From positions 1-64,000 of the forward strand of contig DATGJN010000089.1 of NCBI GenBank assembly GCA_035295165.1: 64,000 nt of DNA, given 5' to 3'. The notes beneath the pieces are model-generated. The model saw only the letters and a list, made by a program, of their open reading frames with translations, was not told the DNA's origin and made no database searches. Shown here one piece after another: positions 53,389 to 63,010 of this stretch; position 1 is the first letter of the stretch, and each line of letters opens with the position of its first letter. The position numbers were made by a program, and so were the translations under genes. The DNA comes from a bacterium (GTDB taxonomy: Bacteria > Sysuimicrobiota > Sysuimicrobiia > Sysuimicrobiales > Segetimicrobiaceae).

Positions 53389-55185
53389 ATGCACGTGCGG
53401 GGCAGCGGGGTGACGCGGGGGATCCTGGCCCGGTGGGCCGTGCTCGTTCTGGCCGCGGCGTTCGCCGCATCGGCTGCGCCGGTCCCGGCGGCGTCGAGTC
53501 AGGGGACGGTCCTGTTCCCTGAGTCCGCGATCCGAATCGGTATGGTCGGGGTCGGCAAGACGGTGCTGGTCGGCACCCGGATCTCGGAGTTTCAGGTGCG
53601 GATCCTGGGTATATTACGGAATGGAGGACCCGCGGGCGACCTCGTGTTGTTCCGTGCGTCCGGCGCGGCCATTTCGAGCGTGGGCGGTCTTGCGGCGGGG
53701 ATGAGCGGAAGTCCGATCTACCTCGGCGGTCGTCTCGCGGGCGCGTTTAGCTATTCACTGGAAGGGTCCGATCCGATGGTCGGACTGTTCACCCCGATCG
53801 AAGACATGATGCACGACCTCCCGCACGCCGTGGGTGGTCCGGCGAAGACCGTGGCGATCGCGCCGGTCGACGTCGACGGTCGAATGGTGCGCCGGATCAC
53901 CGTTGCCGCGTCGGCGGCGCAGGTGCCGAGCTCCGGTGACGGCACGCTCGTCGCCGCTCCCGCCGCGACGCCGTTGTTCGTGTTCGGGCTCGGCGCACGC
54001 GAACAAGAAGCGTTGACGCGGTTCCTCGAGCCGATGGGCGTGATCCCCATGGCCGGCGGATCGTCGGCCGACCTGCCTGCGTCGCTCCCGCTGGACCCGG
54101 GCAGCGCGATCGGCGTCGCGCTGATGCGCGGCGACATCGGTCAGTACGCGGTCGGCACGGTGACGTACCGCGATGGCAACCGGATCCTCGCGTTCGGACA
54201 TTCGTTCACGAACGCCGGGCCGTCGCGCTACCTGTTGACCAACGCGTCGATCCTGCAAGTCGTGCGGGGGACCGCGCGGAACATCAAGGTGGGAGCCGCC
54301 GGCCCCGTGGTCGGAATCATTTCCGAGGACCGGCCCGCGGCGGTGGCCGGCACGGTCGGGATGCTCCCCCGCGTTTTCGGCGTGCGCGTCCGGGTGACGG
54401 ACGCGGACACCGGGGCGGTGCGCCAGTTCACATTCCAGATCGTGCCCGACAAGACGCTGGTGCCGACGCTCGTGACGCTCGGGGCGCAGGGAGCGATCGA
54501 GCGGGCGCTTAACAGATCCGGTGCGGGGACGGCGGAGGTACGAATGGTGCTCCGCGGGCGAGGCATCGACCAGGCGATCGTGCGCGTCAATCGATTCTAC
54601 AGCGGCAGCGACATCGGCGCGCGGGCGCTGACCGAAGTGCCGGCCGCGATGCAGCTCGTGTTCGACAACGACTTCGCCGACGTGGTACCCACGGACATGG
54701 ACATGGATGTGCGCGTGACGAGCCATCAGGACACGGCGGTGATCACCGCGGCGGATGTCGGTCAACGATCCCTGGCCCCGGGAGACACGATCCACGTGCA
54801 CGTCACCATCAGGCCGTTCCGGGGGGACGTGACCGCCAAGGACGTCGACCTCGCCGTTCCGGCCACGTTCGTGCCCGGCCCCTCGCTGCTGATCGTCCGA
54901 GCGGGCGGGCCCGGTCTGGCCCCGCCGCTTGGCGCCGCCGCGCACCCGCCGGACAGCCCGACCCCAGCGCCCGAGGCGGCGCAGAGCCTGCCGGATGCAA
55001 TCACCGCCTTCGAGCAACAGGAGAAGAACACCGACATCGTCGTCGAGTTGATCGGCGGCCGCGTGGCGCCGACCGACTCGGGGACCGGCGCGGACGCGGG
55101 CCGGCCGACCGCCACATCGACCACGCCGTGGGTCCTCAACGGCCGCATCCAGATTCCAGTCCTCATTACCGGAGGCGCACACTGA
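53389..55185 (+). CDS. Secreted SpoIVB-type (S55) protease-like protein with permuted domain, copy 2
   Basis: Paralogue of the preceding gene, 598 aa, same architecture: signal peptide (WAVLVLAAAFAASAAPVPA), serine segment VGGLAAGMSGSPIYLGG (S106), histidine segment TVTYRDGNRILAFGHSFTNA (H271), and a C-terminal Ig-like region (PGDTIHVHVTIRPFRGD) ending in a proline-rich stretch and a final strand (WVLNGRIQIPVLI) shared with copy 1 (WIVLGKFQIPVTV). Both catalytic residues are kept, so both copies may be active. It starts 10 bases after copy 1, and the tamB-like gene begins at or before its stop. An in-frame GTG seven codons in is an alternative start. Confidence 0.75.
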   Translation: MHVRGSGVTRGILARWAVLVLAAAFAASAAPVPAASSQGTVLFPESAIRIGMVGVGKTVLVGTRISEFQVRILGILRNGGPAGDLVLFRASGAAISSVGGLAAGMSGSPIYLGGRLAGAFSYSLEGSDPMVGLFTPIEDMMHDLPHAVGGPAKTVAIAPVDVDGRMVRRITVAASAAQVPSSGDGTLVAAPAATPLFVFGLGAREQEALTRFLEPMGVIPMAGGSSADLPASLPLDPGSAIGVALMRGDIGQYAVGTVTYRDGNRILAFGHSFTNAGPSRYLLTNASILQVVRGTARNIKVGAAGPVVGIISEDRPAAVAGTVGMLPRVFGVRVRVTDADTGAVRQFTFQIVPDKTLVPTLVTLGAQGAIERALNRSGAGTAEVRMVLRGRGIDQAIVRVNRFYSGSDIGARALTEVPAAMQLVFDNDFADVVPTDMDMDVRVTSHQDTAVITAADVGQRSLAPGDTIHVHVTIRPFRGDVTAKDVDLAVPATFVPGPSLLIVRAGGPGLAPPLGAAAHPPDSPTPAPEAAQSLPDAITAFEQQEKNTDIVVELIGGRVAPTDSGTGADAGRPTATSTTPWVLNGRIQIPVLITGGAH

Positions 55186-58100
55186 TCGGTCAGACGCCGG
55201 GATCGCCCCGGCCGGCAGACAGGCGCGCGGCCCCGCGGTGGGTGTGGGCCGTCATCGGAGCCGCGTTGCTGGCGGCGGTGGGGACCGCGTCCTGGACGTT
55301 TCTCGTGTCGAGCGGGTGGCTCGCCGGGCAGATCCGGCAGACTCTGGTGGCGCGCCTCGAGGAGTCGCTCAACCGACCCGTCGCGCTCGGGGGCGTCGAC
55401 GGCGATCTCCTCCGAGGGATCGACCTTCGTGACCTGGTGATCGCCGAGTCGGGCGGCTTCAGCCACGGCGTGATCTTCTCCGCGGACCGCATTCACGTGG
55501 CGCTCGACCTCAGCGCGCTGGTACGCCACCCCCAGGATCTCATCCAGACGGTTGTCGGGGTGCAGGTCGTCAACCCCCGCCTCACCGTGTCGCGGAGTGC
55601 GTCTGGTGCGTGGAATCTCGCCTCTCTGTTGGGCCGTCAGCAGGCCACGCCGCTTGGCCCCGCGTTCCAGGGTCGGGTGATCGTGCAGAACGGGCTGGTC
55701 GGATATAGCGACGGCTGGGAGTCCACGGCGACCCCGTTCGTCTCCCGATTTTCCGGGGTCACAGGGACGATCGAGTTTCGCGCCGGGCACGAGATCGCGT
55801 TCGACCTAGCCGCCCGTGGCGCCGACGGCGAGCAGGCGGCGTTTCGCGGGGAATACCTCGCGAGCGACGGCATCTACGACATGGACGTGACGGCGAAGAA
55901 CGTCGACGTGCGACGCTGGGCCACCTACATCGTGCACCTGCGCCAGGTGCAGTGGGCCGGGGGCCGCTTCGATGGGCGGATGCATTTATTGCTGACGCCC
56001 GCCGGCGACGGGATTACGTTGGACTATTCGGCGACGGTCCGGTTGCACGATGCGGCGGCGGAGTACGTGCCGCGCCGTGTGATGCTGCGCAGCGTCTCCG
56101 GCGATCTGATCCTGGGGAACGGGCGCCTCGCGACGCCCGGGCTCTCGCTCGTGGCCAACGGCTCGGCCGTGCAGATTCGGGGCGATGTGGGGTATCCCAG
56201 CGCCGGCGGGACGCAGCTCGACCTCCTCGTGGTGTCGCCGCGGCTCGACCTGGGGTTGATGCGGACGCTGTTCTTCCCAGGCGCCCATCTCGGGCTGGCC
56301 GGCCAGGCGAGCGGCAACGTGTGGATCAGTGGGCCGTTGAGCGCGCCGTACCTCGACGGCGACATTACGGCGGCGGCGGGCCGGCTGAACCAAGAGGCGT
56401 TCGCGGATCTCCGGATGCGGTTCCAGTACGGGGCGGGAATGCTTGCGCTGCATCAGCTGTCGGCTCGGATCGGCGGCGGCCAAGTCGCCGGCGACGGGGT
56501 GCTGGGCGTCTCCGCCGGCGACGGGTCGTACACGTTTGCGGCGACCACCTCCGATCTCGACATCGCCGCGCTGCCGCGGTTGGGTCTGCCGGCGCTGGGC
56601 GACCTGAGCGGCCGCGTGTCCGGGGAAATCGCGGGGATGCAGATGGACGGGCGCACACGCGTGATGGCCGCGATGACGATGCCGTCCGGATCGGTCCGGA
56701 GGCTGGCGTTCGAGGACCTGCGAACGCTCTTCTGGGATGACGGCGGGGCCGTGGCGCTGGACTTCCTCGGAGTACGCAAAGGCGCTACGGACGTGTATGC
56801 GTCCGGCGATATCTCTGCCGCGGGCGGCTTGGACCTGGCGCTGTCCGGGTACGGGGTCCCGCTCGGTGACGCACTCGGATGGGCCGGGCTCGGCACGACC
56901 GGCAATTCGACGCTGTCCCTGGCCGGGCAAGCGAACGTGGACGGGCGCCTCTCCGGAACCGTCCGGGCGCCGGTCCTCTCGGGCGACGTCACGGCGTGGG
57001 ACGGGCATCTTGGGCCCGTGCCGTTCGCCCTGGCCACGGGGCCGCTTGCGATCGGCCCCAGAGACGTGCGCACGTCCGGCTTCGCGCTGGTGAACGGCCC
57101 CACGAGCTACCAGATCCGCGGCGGTGTCGCGTTCCAGCCCATGGCGGCCGAAGCACTTTCCATCGACGCGCAAGGCGTGTCGGTCGCGCCGCTGGCACGG
57201 GCGTTCGCGCCCGGCGCGGATGTCACCGGGACCGTGTCGGGGCACGTGGCGGCGACGGGGCCCTTTGCGCACCCCGTGGTCTCGGGCGACGTCTCGCTGC
57301 TCGACGGTTCGGTCGGCGGCCAGCCGGTCGACGGCATGACCGCGCGGTTCACCGGGAACGGGCGGCAGATCCAGATCGAGACCGCGACGGCCCGGATCAA
57401 CCGCTCACGCCTTGAGGTGTCAGGCAGCGTTGACCTGTCGGGGCCGCTCAATCTCCGCCTCGCCGCCGATCAGGTGCGTCTGTCCGACATCAGGTCGATC
57501 GGGGCGCTCGGATTTGTTCCCGGGGGCACGGTGAGTCTCTCCGGGGCCGTCACGGGAACGCTTCGCGATCCGGACCTGTCCGGCACGCTCACGTCGCCCG
57601 ACCTGTCAATCCACGGGCAAACGTTTCAGGCGTCGGGGGTTGTCGACTATCGCCATGGGACGCTGACCGTGTCGCCGGTCGAACTTGCGCAGGGGGGCGC
57701 CCGCTACGGGGTGACCGGCTGGCTCCGCGGCGGCGCCCGGCCCACCGCGGATCTGACGTTCAGCGTCGAACACGGGCAGATCGCGACCGTCGTGGCCGCC
57801 GCGGCGGTGAAGCCGTTCGTCTCAGTCGGCGGGACGATCGACGGTACGGTTGGCCTCCAGGGTCCGCTCGACGACCCCGCGGCGCACCTTGTGCTGTCGA
57901 TGCACGACGGCGAGGTTGGCGGCGTGCCGATCGGCACCGGGGACGCCGACCTGACGCTTACCCACGGCACGGTGGACATCCAGAAACTCGCGTTGCACCC
58001 CGCCCAAGGCCAACTCGCGGCGCAGGGCCGGGTCGAACTGCACGGCACGAGCGCGGTCGAAGTCTCCGGCCAGAACCTGGATGTGAACGTGCTCCGCCCG

Positions 58101-59618
58101 CTGTTCCATACCGACCAGCCGCTCGCGGGGGCGCTGAACTTCACGATTCAGTGGAGCGGCCCGACCAACAATCCGACGGCTGGTCTCTCGATGGAGGCGT
58201 TGAACGCGGGGCTTCCAGGCGCGACCGCGGATCGGATCGCCTCGCTCGCATACTACAAGGACGGCACCATCACGATTGAGACCGGGACGATCGAGAAGGG
58301 GACGCATAAGCTGCTCGTCGCGGGAACGGTGCCGGTGATCCCCGGCGGGTTCGCGCTCGCCCCCGATGGTCCGCTGAACCTGCAGGTGTCGCTCGAGGAC
58401 GCTGATCTCAGTCTGTTGACCCTGCTCACCCCCGAGATCCAGGACGGCAGCGGGACGGTGGCCGGCCAGGTTGCGATCGGCGGGACCGTGGCCGCCCCCG
58501 AGATGAGCGGCACCGTGCAATCGCACGGCGGCCGGTTCCGGTTTGCGCCCGTGACGACGCCGCTTGAGAACGTGAGCGCGGACATCGCGTTTTCCCAGTC
58601 GGAGGTCCTGGTGCGCGATCTGTCGGCGACGGTCGGGGCTGGCACGATGCAGTTGCAGGGAACGATCGGGATCAAGAACCTGCGACCCGATGTCGTGGCG
58701 CTCAACCTCGCGGCCCGGGGCGTGACGTTCACAATGCCCGGTCTGTATACGGGCGGAATCGACGGAACGCTCAGCCTGACCGGTGCCGCATCGCGTCCCA
58801 CGCTGGGAGGGACGGTGACGCTGTCGCACGGCAACGTGGCGCTGGCCGGTGGGGGCGCGCCGACGAGCGCGCGCGGGATCCCCGTCGCCCTGGACGTCTC
58901 GGTGAATCTCGGCGACGCCGTCGCCTACGCGCAGGGCCCTGTGCGCGCTGACCTCGCGGGAGGGTTGCACGTCGGCGGGACGATCAGCGATCCGGCGGTG
59001 TCCGGAGCGATCCGGTCCCTCACCGGGACGATCTCGCTGCTCGGCACGCCGTACACGGTGACGGAGGGCCAGTTGGTGTTCTCCGAAGCCAGCGGGTTAA
59101 ACGCGCAGATCACCGCCCACGCACAGGCGATGTATGGAGACACGCGCGTCTTCCTCGACATTCTTGGCGTGCTCCCGTCGCCGACGGTCACGTGGAGCTC
59201 GGATCCGCCGATGAGCCAGGACAAGATCTTGGCCCTCGTCGCCGGCACGAGCGGCGCGTCGGGGTCTCCGGCGTCGCTGTTGAGCCAGGTGGTGTTGGGG
59301 TCCATCACGCAGACGCTGCAGCAGGCGCTGCGCTTAGACGCGTTCACGATTTCGTACGACACGCAAAACCCGTTGACGCTGCAGATCGGCAAGTATCTCT
59401 TCAGGAACGTCTATCTCTCGCTGGCCGAAGTGATCGGGCGTTCGTCGACGACAACGACGCTGCCATCGATCGGCAGCTTGACCCCGCTCAACCCGTCCGG
59501 GCAACCGTACACCGTCCTGGGCATCCAGTACTACCTGAGCCCCACGGTGTCGTTGACGTATAATGTCAACAGCCTGGGCGACAGCGGGGTCTTCCTGCTG
59601 GCGCGGTTCCCCTTCTAG
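55182..59618 (+). CDS. tamB: TamB-like translocation/assembly module protein (DUF490)
   Basis: Very large protein (about 1478 aa) with one N-terminal helix (VWAVIGAALLAAVGTASWTF) and a long repetitive beta-rich body of AsmA/TamB type, for example GLAGQASGNVWISGPLSAPY and similar GxxxGPLxxPxxxG units repeated throughout. The DUF490 C-terminus (MSQDKILALVAGTSGASG, then a strand ending in LLARFPF) is characteristic. Such proteins bridge the periplasm and help insert outer-membrane proteins or carry lipids. The start is uncertain: a CTG at 55182 has GGAGG six bases upstream and overlaps the previous stop, while in-frame GTGs at 55128 and 55242 lack good sites. Confidence 0.9.
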   Translation: MIGQTPGSPRPADRRAAPRWVWAVIGAALLAAVGTASWTFLVSSGWLAGQIRQTLVARLEESLNRPVALGGVDGDLLRGIDLRDLVIAESGGFSHGVIFSADRIHVALDLSALVRHPQDLIQTVVGVQVVNPRLTVSRSASGAWNLASLLGRQQATPLGPAFQGRVIVQNGLVGYSDGWESTATPFVSRFSGVTGTIEFRAGHEIAFDLAARGADGEQAAFRGEYLASDGIYDMDVTAKNVDVRRWATYIVHLRQVQWAGGRFDGRMHLLLTPAGDGITLDYSATVRLHDAAAEYVPRRVMLRSVSGDLILGNGRLATPGLSLVANGSAVQIRGDVGYPSAGGTQLDLLVVSPRLDLGLMRTLFFPGAHLGLAGQASGNVWISGPLSAPYLDGDITAAAGRLNQEAFADLRMRFQYGAGMLALHQLSARIGGGQVAGDGVLGVSAGDGSYTFAATTSDLDIAALPRLGLPALGDLSGRVSGEIAGMQMDGRTRVMAAMTMPSGSVRRLAFEDLRTLFWDDGGAVALDFLGVRKGATDVYASGDISAAGGLDLALSGYGVPLGDALGWAGLGTTGNSTLSLAGQANVDGRLSGTVRAPVLSGDVTAWDGHLGPVPFALATGPLAIGPRDVRTSGFALVNGPTSYQIRGGVAFQPMAAEALSIDAQGVSVAPLARAFAPGADVTGTVSGHVAATGPFAHPVVSGDVSLLDGSVGGQPVDGMTARFTGNGRQIQIETATARINRSRLEVSGSVDLSGPLNLRLAADQVRLSDIRSIGALGFVPGGTVSLSGAVTGTLRDPDLSGTLTSPDLSIHGQTFQASGVVDYRHGTLTVSPVELAQGGARYGVTGWLRGGARPTADLTFSVEHGQIATVVAAAAVKPFVSVGGTIDGTVGLQGPLDDPAAHLVLSMHDGEVGGVPIGTGDADLTLTHGTVDIQKLALHPAQGQLAAQGRVELHGTSAVEVSGQNLDVNVLRPLFHTDQPLAGALNFTIQWSGPTNNPTAGLSMEALNAGLPGATADRIASLAYYKDGTITIETGTIEKGTHKLLVAGTVPVIPGGFALAPDGPLNLQVSLEDADLSLLTLLTPEIQDGSGTVAGQVAIGGTVAAPEMSGTVQSHGGRFRFAPVTTPLENVSADIAFSQSEVLVRDLSATVGAGTMQLQGTIGIKNLRPDVVALNLAARGVTFTMPGLYTGGIDGTLSLTGAASRPTLGGTVTLSHGNVALAGGGAPTSARGIPVALDVSVNLGDAVAYAQGPVRADLAGGLHVGGTISDPAVSGAIRSLTGTISLLGTPYTVTEGQLVFSEASGLNAQITAHAQAMYGDTRVFLDILGVLPSPTVTWSSDPPMSQDKILALVAGTSGASGSPASLLSQVVLGSITQTLQQALRLDAFTISYDTQNPLTLQIGKYLFRNVYLSLAEVIGRSSTTTTLPSIGSLTPLNPSGQPYTVLGIQYYLSPTVSLTYNVNSLGDSGVFLLARFPF

Positions 59619-59724
59619 GGACACGGGTCGGGCGTCCCGCGCCGGCGTCGCCGGTGGGGGATGGCGGTCGTGGAGGAGAGTCCGCCTCGGGGGGCACGGA
59701 CATTGTAGGAATGGAGCGTGATCT

Positions 59725-60369
59725 GTGTTCACAGAGTACCTGCGCGAGCTGCAAAAAGTTGCGTTGCTCCGACCGATGGATGAGGCGCGCCTGTGGCATG
59801 CGTACCGGGGGCGCGGTGACGGCCGGAGCCGTGCGCGGCTGATCGAGGCGTACCAACCGCTCGTGTTCAAGGTTGCCATGCAACTGCGGCTGCGCGAGGC
59901 GATCATCATGGACATGATCCAAGAGGGGACGGTGGGGCTGATCGAGGCGGTCGAACGGTTCGACCCGGAGCGGGGTGTACGGTTCAGCACCTTCGCCACG
60001 TTCCGGATCCGCGGCCGCATCCTCAACGCGTTGCGACGCGAGCGTCCCGCGGCGCGGGACGTCGCCAGCCACGACGAGTCGTTCCTGGAGCGTGTTCCCG
60101 ATCCCGCGGCCACCGACCTGTTGGGGGCCGTCGAGGACGAGGTGTTGGTGGAGCAGATCGTCGCCGCGATCGACCGGCTTCCGGACGAGCGAGAGCGCCG
60201 GATCCTGCACGGATCTTTCCTCGGCGCGGAGGAACCCCGCCGCATCGCCGGCGAACTGAAGATCAGTCTGTCTCACTTCTACCGCCTGCAGAAGCACGCG
60301 CTGCAGCGGATCCGGGAACTGGTCGCTCCGGCCGCGGGCGGACTGCGGGCACAAGGAGTCCACGAATAA
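59725..60369 (+). CDS. Sigma-70-family RNA polymerase sigma factor
   Basis: Small sigma factor of 214 aa. EYLRELQKVALLRPMDEARL resembles region 1.2; region 2 is complete (IEAYQPLVFKVAMQLRLREA, then DMIQEGTVGLIEAVERFDPE and GVRFSTFATFRIRGRI); region 4 is IDRLPDERERRILHG to ISLSHFYRLQKHALQRI. Region 3 seems reduced, so it is intermediate between group 3 and ECF types. The position between tamB and bamA, with a membrane-anchored protein six bases downstream, suggests it controls envelope genes (inference). GTG start with GGAGCG upstream. Confidence 0.88.
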   Translation: MFTEYLRELQKVALLRPMDEARLWHAYRGRGDGRSRARLIEAYQPLVFKVAMQLRLREAIIMDMIQEGTVGLIEAVERFDPERGVRFSTFATFRIRGRILNALRRERPAARDVASHDESFLERVPDPAATDLLGAVEDEVLVEQIVAAIDRLPDERERRILHGSFLGAEEPRRIAGELKISLSHFYRLQKHALQRIRELVAPAAGGLRAQGVHE

Positions 60370-60374
60370 GCGCG

Positions 60375-60938
60375 ATGCGCGAGCCAGACGCGTTGCTCCA
60401 CCACCTTAGGCACGCCGAGGAGTGGCTCCGGTGGGCCCGGAGTGACTATCGGAGAGGCGACTTTCGGGGCGCGGTGCTGCGCCTGCTGCTGGCCGAGGCC
60501 GAGGTGCGGCACGCGCGCGAAGCGGGCTCCCAGCCGATCGAAGAGACCTCCGCGCGGCCGTTCCGTCGGACGCGGCTTGTGACCGTGGGGGCGCTCGGCG
60601 CCGCCGTGCTGCTGGCGGCGGCATGCGGCGCGTTTCTGTCAGGGGCGGCAACGCCGCGCGCCGCGGCGTTCCCGGTCGCACACGCCGCCCACATGGCGCC
60701 GCTGGGCAACGAGTCGTGGGGGGTTGTGCGGCTGGATACCGGGGACTTTCTGACGCTGATGTCGTCCGGTCCGCAGGCGTCGCCCGGGCCAACGACCGGG
60801 GTGGGTTCCGGTCTCTCCGGCCAGCAGTTTGTGGATGAGTTGATGTCCCAGTTTGGACAGTTCACGCCGACTTCTGCGAGCGGACCGGCGATGCTCGCCA
60901 CACCTGGGGATCTCGATCATCCTGCCGCTGCCTTCTGA
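60375..60938 (+). CDS. Membrane-anchored protein of unknown function, partner of the sigma factor
   Basis: Protein of 187 aa that I do not recognise. Residues 1-55 are helical and charged (HAEEWLRWARSDYRRGDFRG), slightly HEPN-like; a single helix (about residues 68-92, VTVGALGAAVLLAAACGAF) would place the C-terminal ~95 residues, rich in Ser/Thr/Pro/Gly, outside the cytoplasm. A cytoplasmic helical part plus one membrane span next to a sigma factor gene is the arrangement of anti-sigma factors, so that role is possible, but no anti-sigma domain is visible. The cysteine in the helix could also be a lipobox-like site; its context (LAAAC) is imperfect. Confidence 0.6.
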   Translation: MREPDALLHHLRHAEEWLRWARSDYRRGDFRGAVLRLLLAEAEVRHAREAGSQPIEETSARPFRRTRLVTVGALGAAVLLAAACGAFLSGAATPRAAAFPVAHAAHMAPLGNESWGVVRLDTGDFLTLMSSGPQASPGPTTGVGSGLSGQQFVDELMSQFGQFTPTSASGPAMLATPGDLDHPAAAF

Positions 60939-61005
60939 CGCCCGCCCCGAAGTGGGGCGGCGGGGTGCCGGTTCGGGAAGACCATCACGCAGCATGGAGG
61001 ACAGC

Positions 61006-62940
61006 GTGGCCGTGCCCAAACGACGGATGCGAGCGGTGCGCGCAATAGGGGCAGGTCTGATCTGGGTGCTCCTCCTGGCGTGGCCGGGCTCCGGATGGTT
61101 GGCGGCGCAGCCGTCGACCGCACCGACGACGCAACCGAACCAGGCGCAGCCGACGGCGCCGACCACCCCACCCGCGACGCAACCGGGCCAGGCGCAGCCG
61201 CCGGCGCCGACCACGCAGCCGGCTCAGCCGGGCCAGCAAACGCCGCCGTCGCCACCCGCGCCGTCCCCATTCCAACCCATCCCGGGGACGCCGCAGCAGA
61301 CGCTCCCGCCGCAGAAGGTGCTGGACGTCGTGGTGCGCGGTAACGATCACGTCCCCACCGACACGGTGCTCGGGGCCGTCTCGACGAAGCCGGGCGACCC
61401 CTTGAACGAGGAGCGCCTGCGCAACGACGTGCAGGCGATTCTCAGCCTCGGCCTGTTTGCGGACGCCGTGCTGCGGCTCGAGCCCTCCGCGGACGGGGTG
61501 ACCGTGGTGTTCATCGTGGCGGAAAACCCGGTGATCAGCGCCGTCAAGATCACGGGCAACACCGTCATCTCGACCGCAGACATCGAGCAGGCGCTTAAGG
61601 TGCCGGCTGGACAGGTCCTGAACACGATCGCGATGCGGCAGGGCGCGCAGGCGGTAGAGAGCCTCTACCAGGGTAAGGGGTACGCGCTGGCCAGGGTGTC
61701 GGACATCTCCGTGGACGAGAAGGGCGTGCTGTCGCTCGTCATCACGGAGGGACGGATCGAGGCGATCAAGATCGAGGGCCTGCACAAGACGAAGGACTAC
61801 GTCGTCCGCCGCGAACTGACGTTCAAGCCCGGAGACGTCTTCAACGTGAACGACGTGAATGCGAGCCTAAAAACGCTGTTCGCCTCCCGGTACTTCTCCG
61901 ACGTGAAGGCGGATCCGGGTCCCGGCACCCAACCCGACACGGTGGACGTGACGATCACGGTGACCGAGCAGCGGACGGCGACGTTGAGTTTCGGCGCGGG
62001 CTACAGCACGGTCACGGGTTTGGCTGGCCTCGTCGGCGTCCAGGACATCGACTTCGGCGGGAACGGGCAGACGGTGAGCGCTCAGTACGACAGCACCACC
62101 CTGAACGGCAACAACTTCACGTTCACCTTCCACGAGCCGTACTTCCAGGGCAGCCGGACCGTGCTCGACTTCTCCGCGTTCAACCAGACGACGATCCCGA
62201 CCGACTACAGCCTCGGGTTGAACAACCAATTCCAGTACACGATGTACCAGTCCGGTGGCCAGTTCACGTTCACGGCGCCGATCCGCACCGATCCGAAACA
62301 GTTTTTCGAGTACGGACTCAAGTCCGTGAGCACGCAGTTCGGCGCGTCGATCCTCACGACGTCGACGATCCCGACCGGGTTTGTCTTCACCCCGGGCATC
62401 GTCAACGCGGTCTTGCTCGGCGCGTACCAGGACACGCGGAACGACATGGTGAACCCGACGACGGGGCAGGTCATCGCGCTGAACACGGAGTCCGCGATTG
62501 CCGGAGACTTCCGTTTCGAGAAGTACGAGCTCGACGTCATCCAGTACTGGCCGACCGGCAACGCCACCATCGTGGGGCACGCCCACTTGGGAACGGGGAG
62601 CGGGGTGCTGCCCATCCAGGAACAGTTCTACCTCGGAGGCCAGACCTCGCTGCGGGGGTACGCGACCGGGCGGTTCCGCGGCGACGAGATGGCTATCGTC
62701 ACCGGGGAGTACCGGTTCCCGTTGAACTCGCTCCCGCTTCTCAAGTCGGTCGGCGGGATCACCGGGATCGTTTTCGCCGATGCCGGCGACGCCGAGCCGT
62801 ACGGGACGGCTCCCACCAACTTCAAGATCGACTACGGCTTCGGGATCGCGGCGAAGACGCCGATTGGGTTGTTCAGGGTCGACTACGGCGTCGGGTCCGA
62901 GGGCGGGCAGTTGTGGATTTCCACCGGAACGACGTTCTGA
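61006..62940 (+). CDS. bamA: BamA/Omp85-family outer membrane assembly protein
   Basis: Protein of 644 aa: signal peptide (IGAGLIWVLLLAWPGSGWLA), a Pro/Gln/Thr-rich linker (about 36-100), three POTRA domains (first strand VLDVVVRGNDHVPTD from residue 105, then ISAVKITGNTVIS and IEAIKIEGLHKTKDY) and a 16-strand barrel (about 335-644) with the conserved loop motif LRGYATGRFRGDEM and a C-terminal strand ending in TTF. It would insert beta-barrel proteins into the outer membrane. Three POTRAs rather than five is usual outside Proteobacteria. The GTG at 61006 is preferred over the ATG at 60994, because that ATG overlaps the GGAGG which serves the GTG. Confidence 0.93.
   Translation: MAVPKRRMRAVRAIGAGLIWVLLLAWPGSGWLAAQPSTAPTTQPNQAQPTAPTTPPATQPGQAQPPAPTTQPAQPGQQTPPSPPAPSPFQPIPGTPQQTLPPQKVLDVVVRGNDHVPTDTVLGAVSTKPGDPLNEERLRNDVQAILSLGLFADAVLRLEPSADGVTVVFIVAENPVISAVKITGNTVISTADIEQALKVPAGQVLNTIAMRQGAQAVESLYQGKGYALARVSDISVDEKGVLSLVITEGRIEAIKIEGLHKTKDYVVRRELTFKPGDVFNVNDVNASLKTLFASRYFSDVKADPGPGTQPDTVDVTITVTEQRTATLSFGAGYSTVTGLAGLVGVQDIDFGGNGQTVSAQYDSTTLNGNNFTFTFHEPYFQGSRTVLDFSAFNQTTIPTDYSLGLNNQFQYTMYQSGGQFTFTAPIRTDPKQFFEYGLKSVSTQFGASILTTSTIPTGFVFTPGIVNAVLLGAYQDTRNDMVNPTTGQVIALNTESAIAGDFRFEKYELDVIQYWPTGNATIVGHAHLGTGSGVLPIQEQFYLGGQTSLRGYATGRFRGDEMAIVTGEYRFPLNSLPLLKSVGGITGIVFADAGDAEPYGTAPTNFKIDYGFGIAAKTPIGLFRVDYGVGSEGGQLWISTGTTF
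61129..61224 (+). repeat. Imperfect 48-bp tandem repeat in the BamA linker
   Basis: Two adjacent copies of a 48-base unit (starting ACGCAACC at 61129 and 61177) encode the 16-residue units TQPNQAQPTAPTTPPA and TQPGQAQPPAPTTQPA. In-frame slippage of such units would lengthen or shorten the linker between the signal peptide and the first POTRA domain without disrupting the protein. Confidence 0.75.
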
Positions 62941-63010
62941 CGCAGCAGGGGGGCCGTACGGCGGCGATGCGCGAGTCGCCGCCGCGCGGGCGCGAGGAGG
63001 GAGATCAGGG

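Noticed and set aside
61129-61224. CRISPR-like repeat
   Set aside because: Only two imperfect units without unique spacers, in frame within BamA; a coding tandem repeat.
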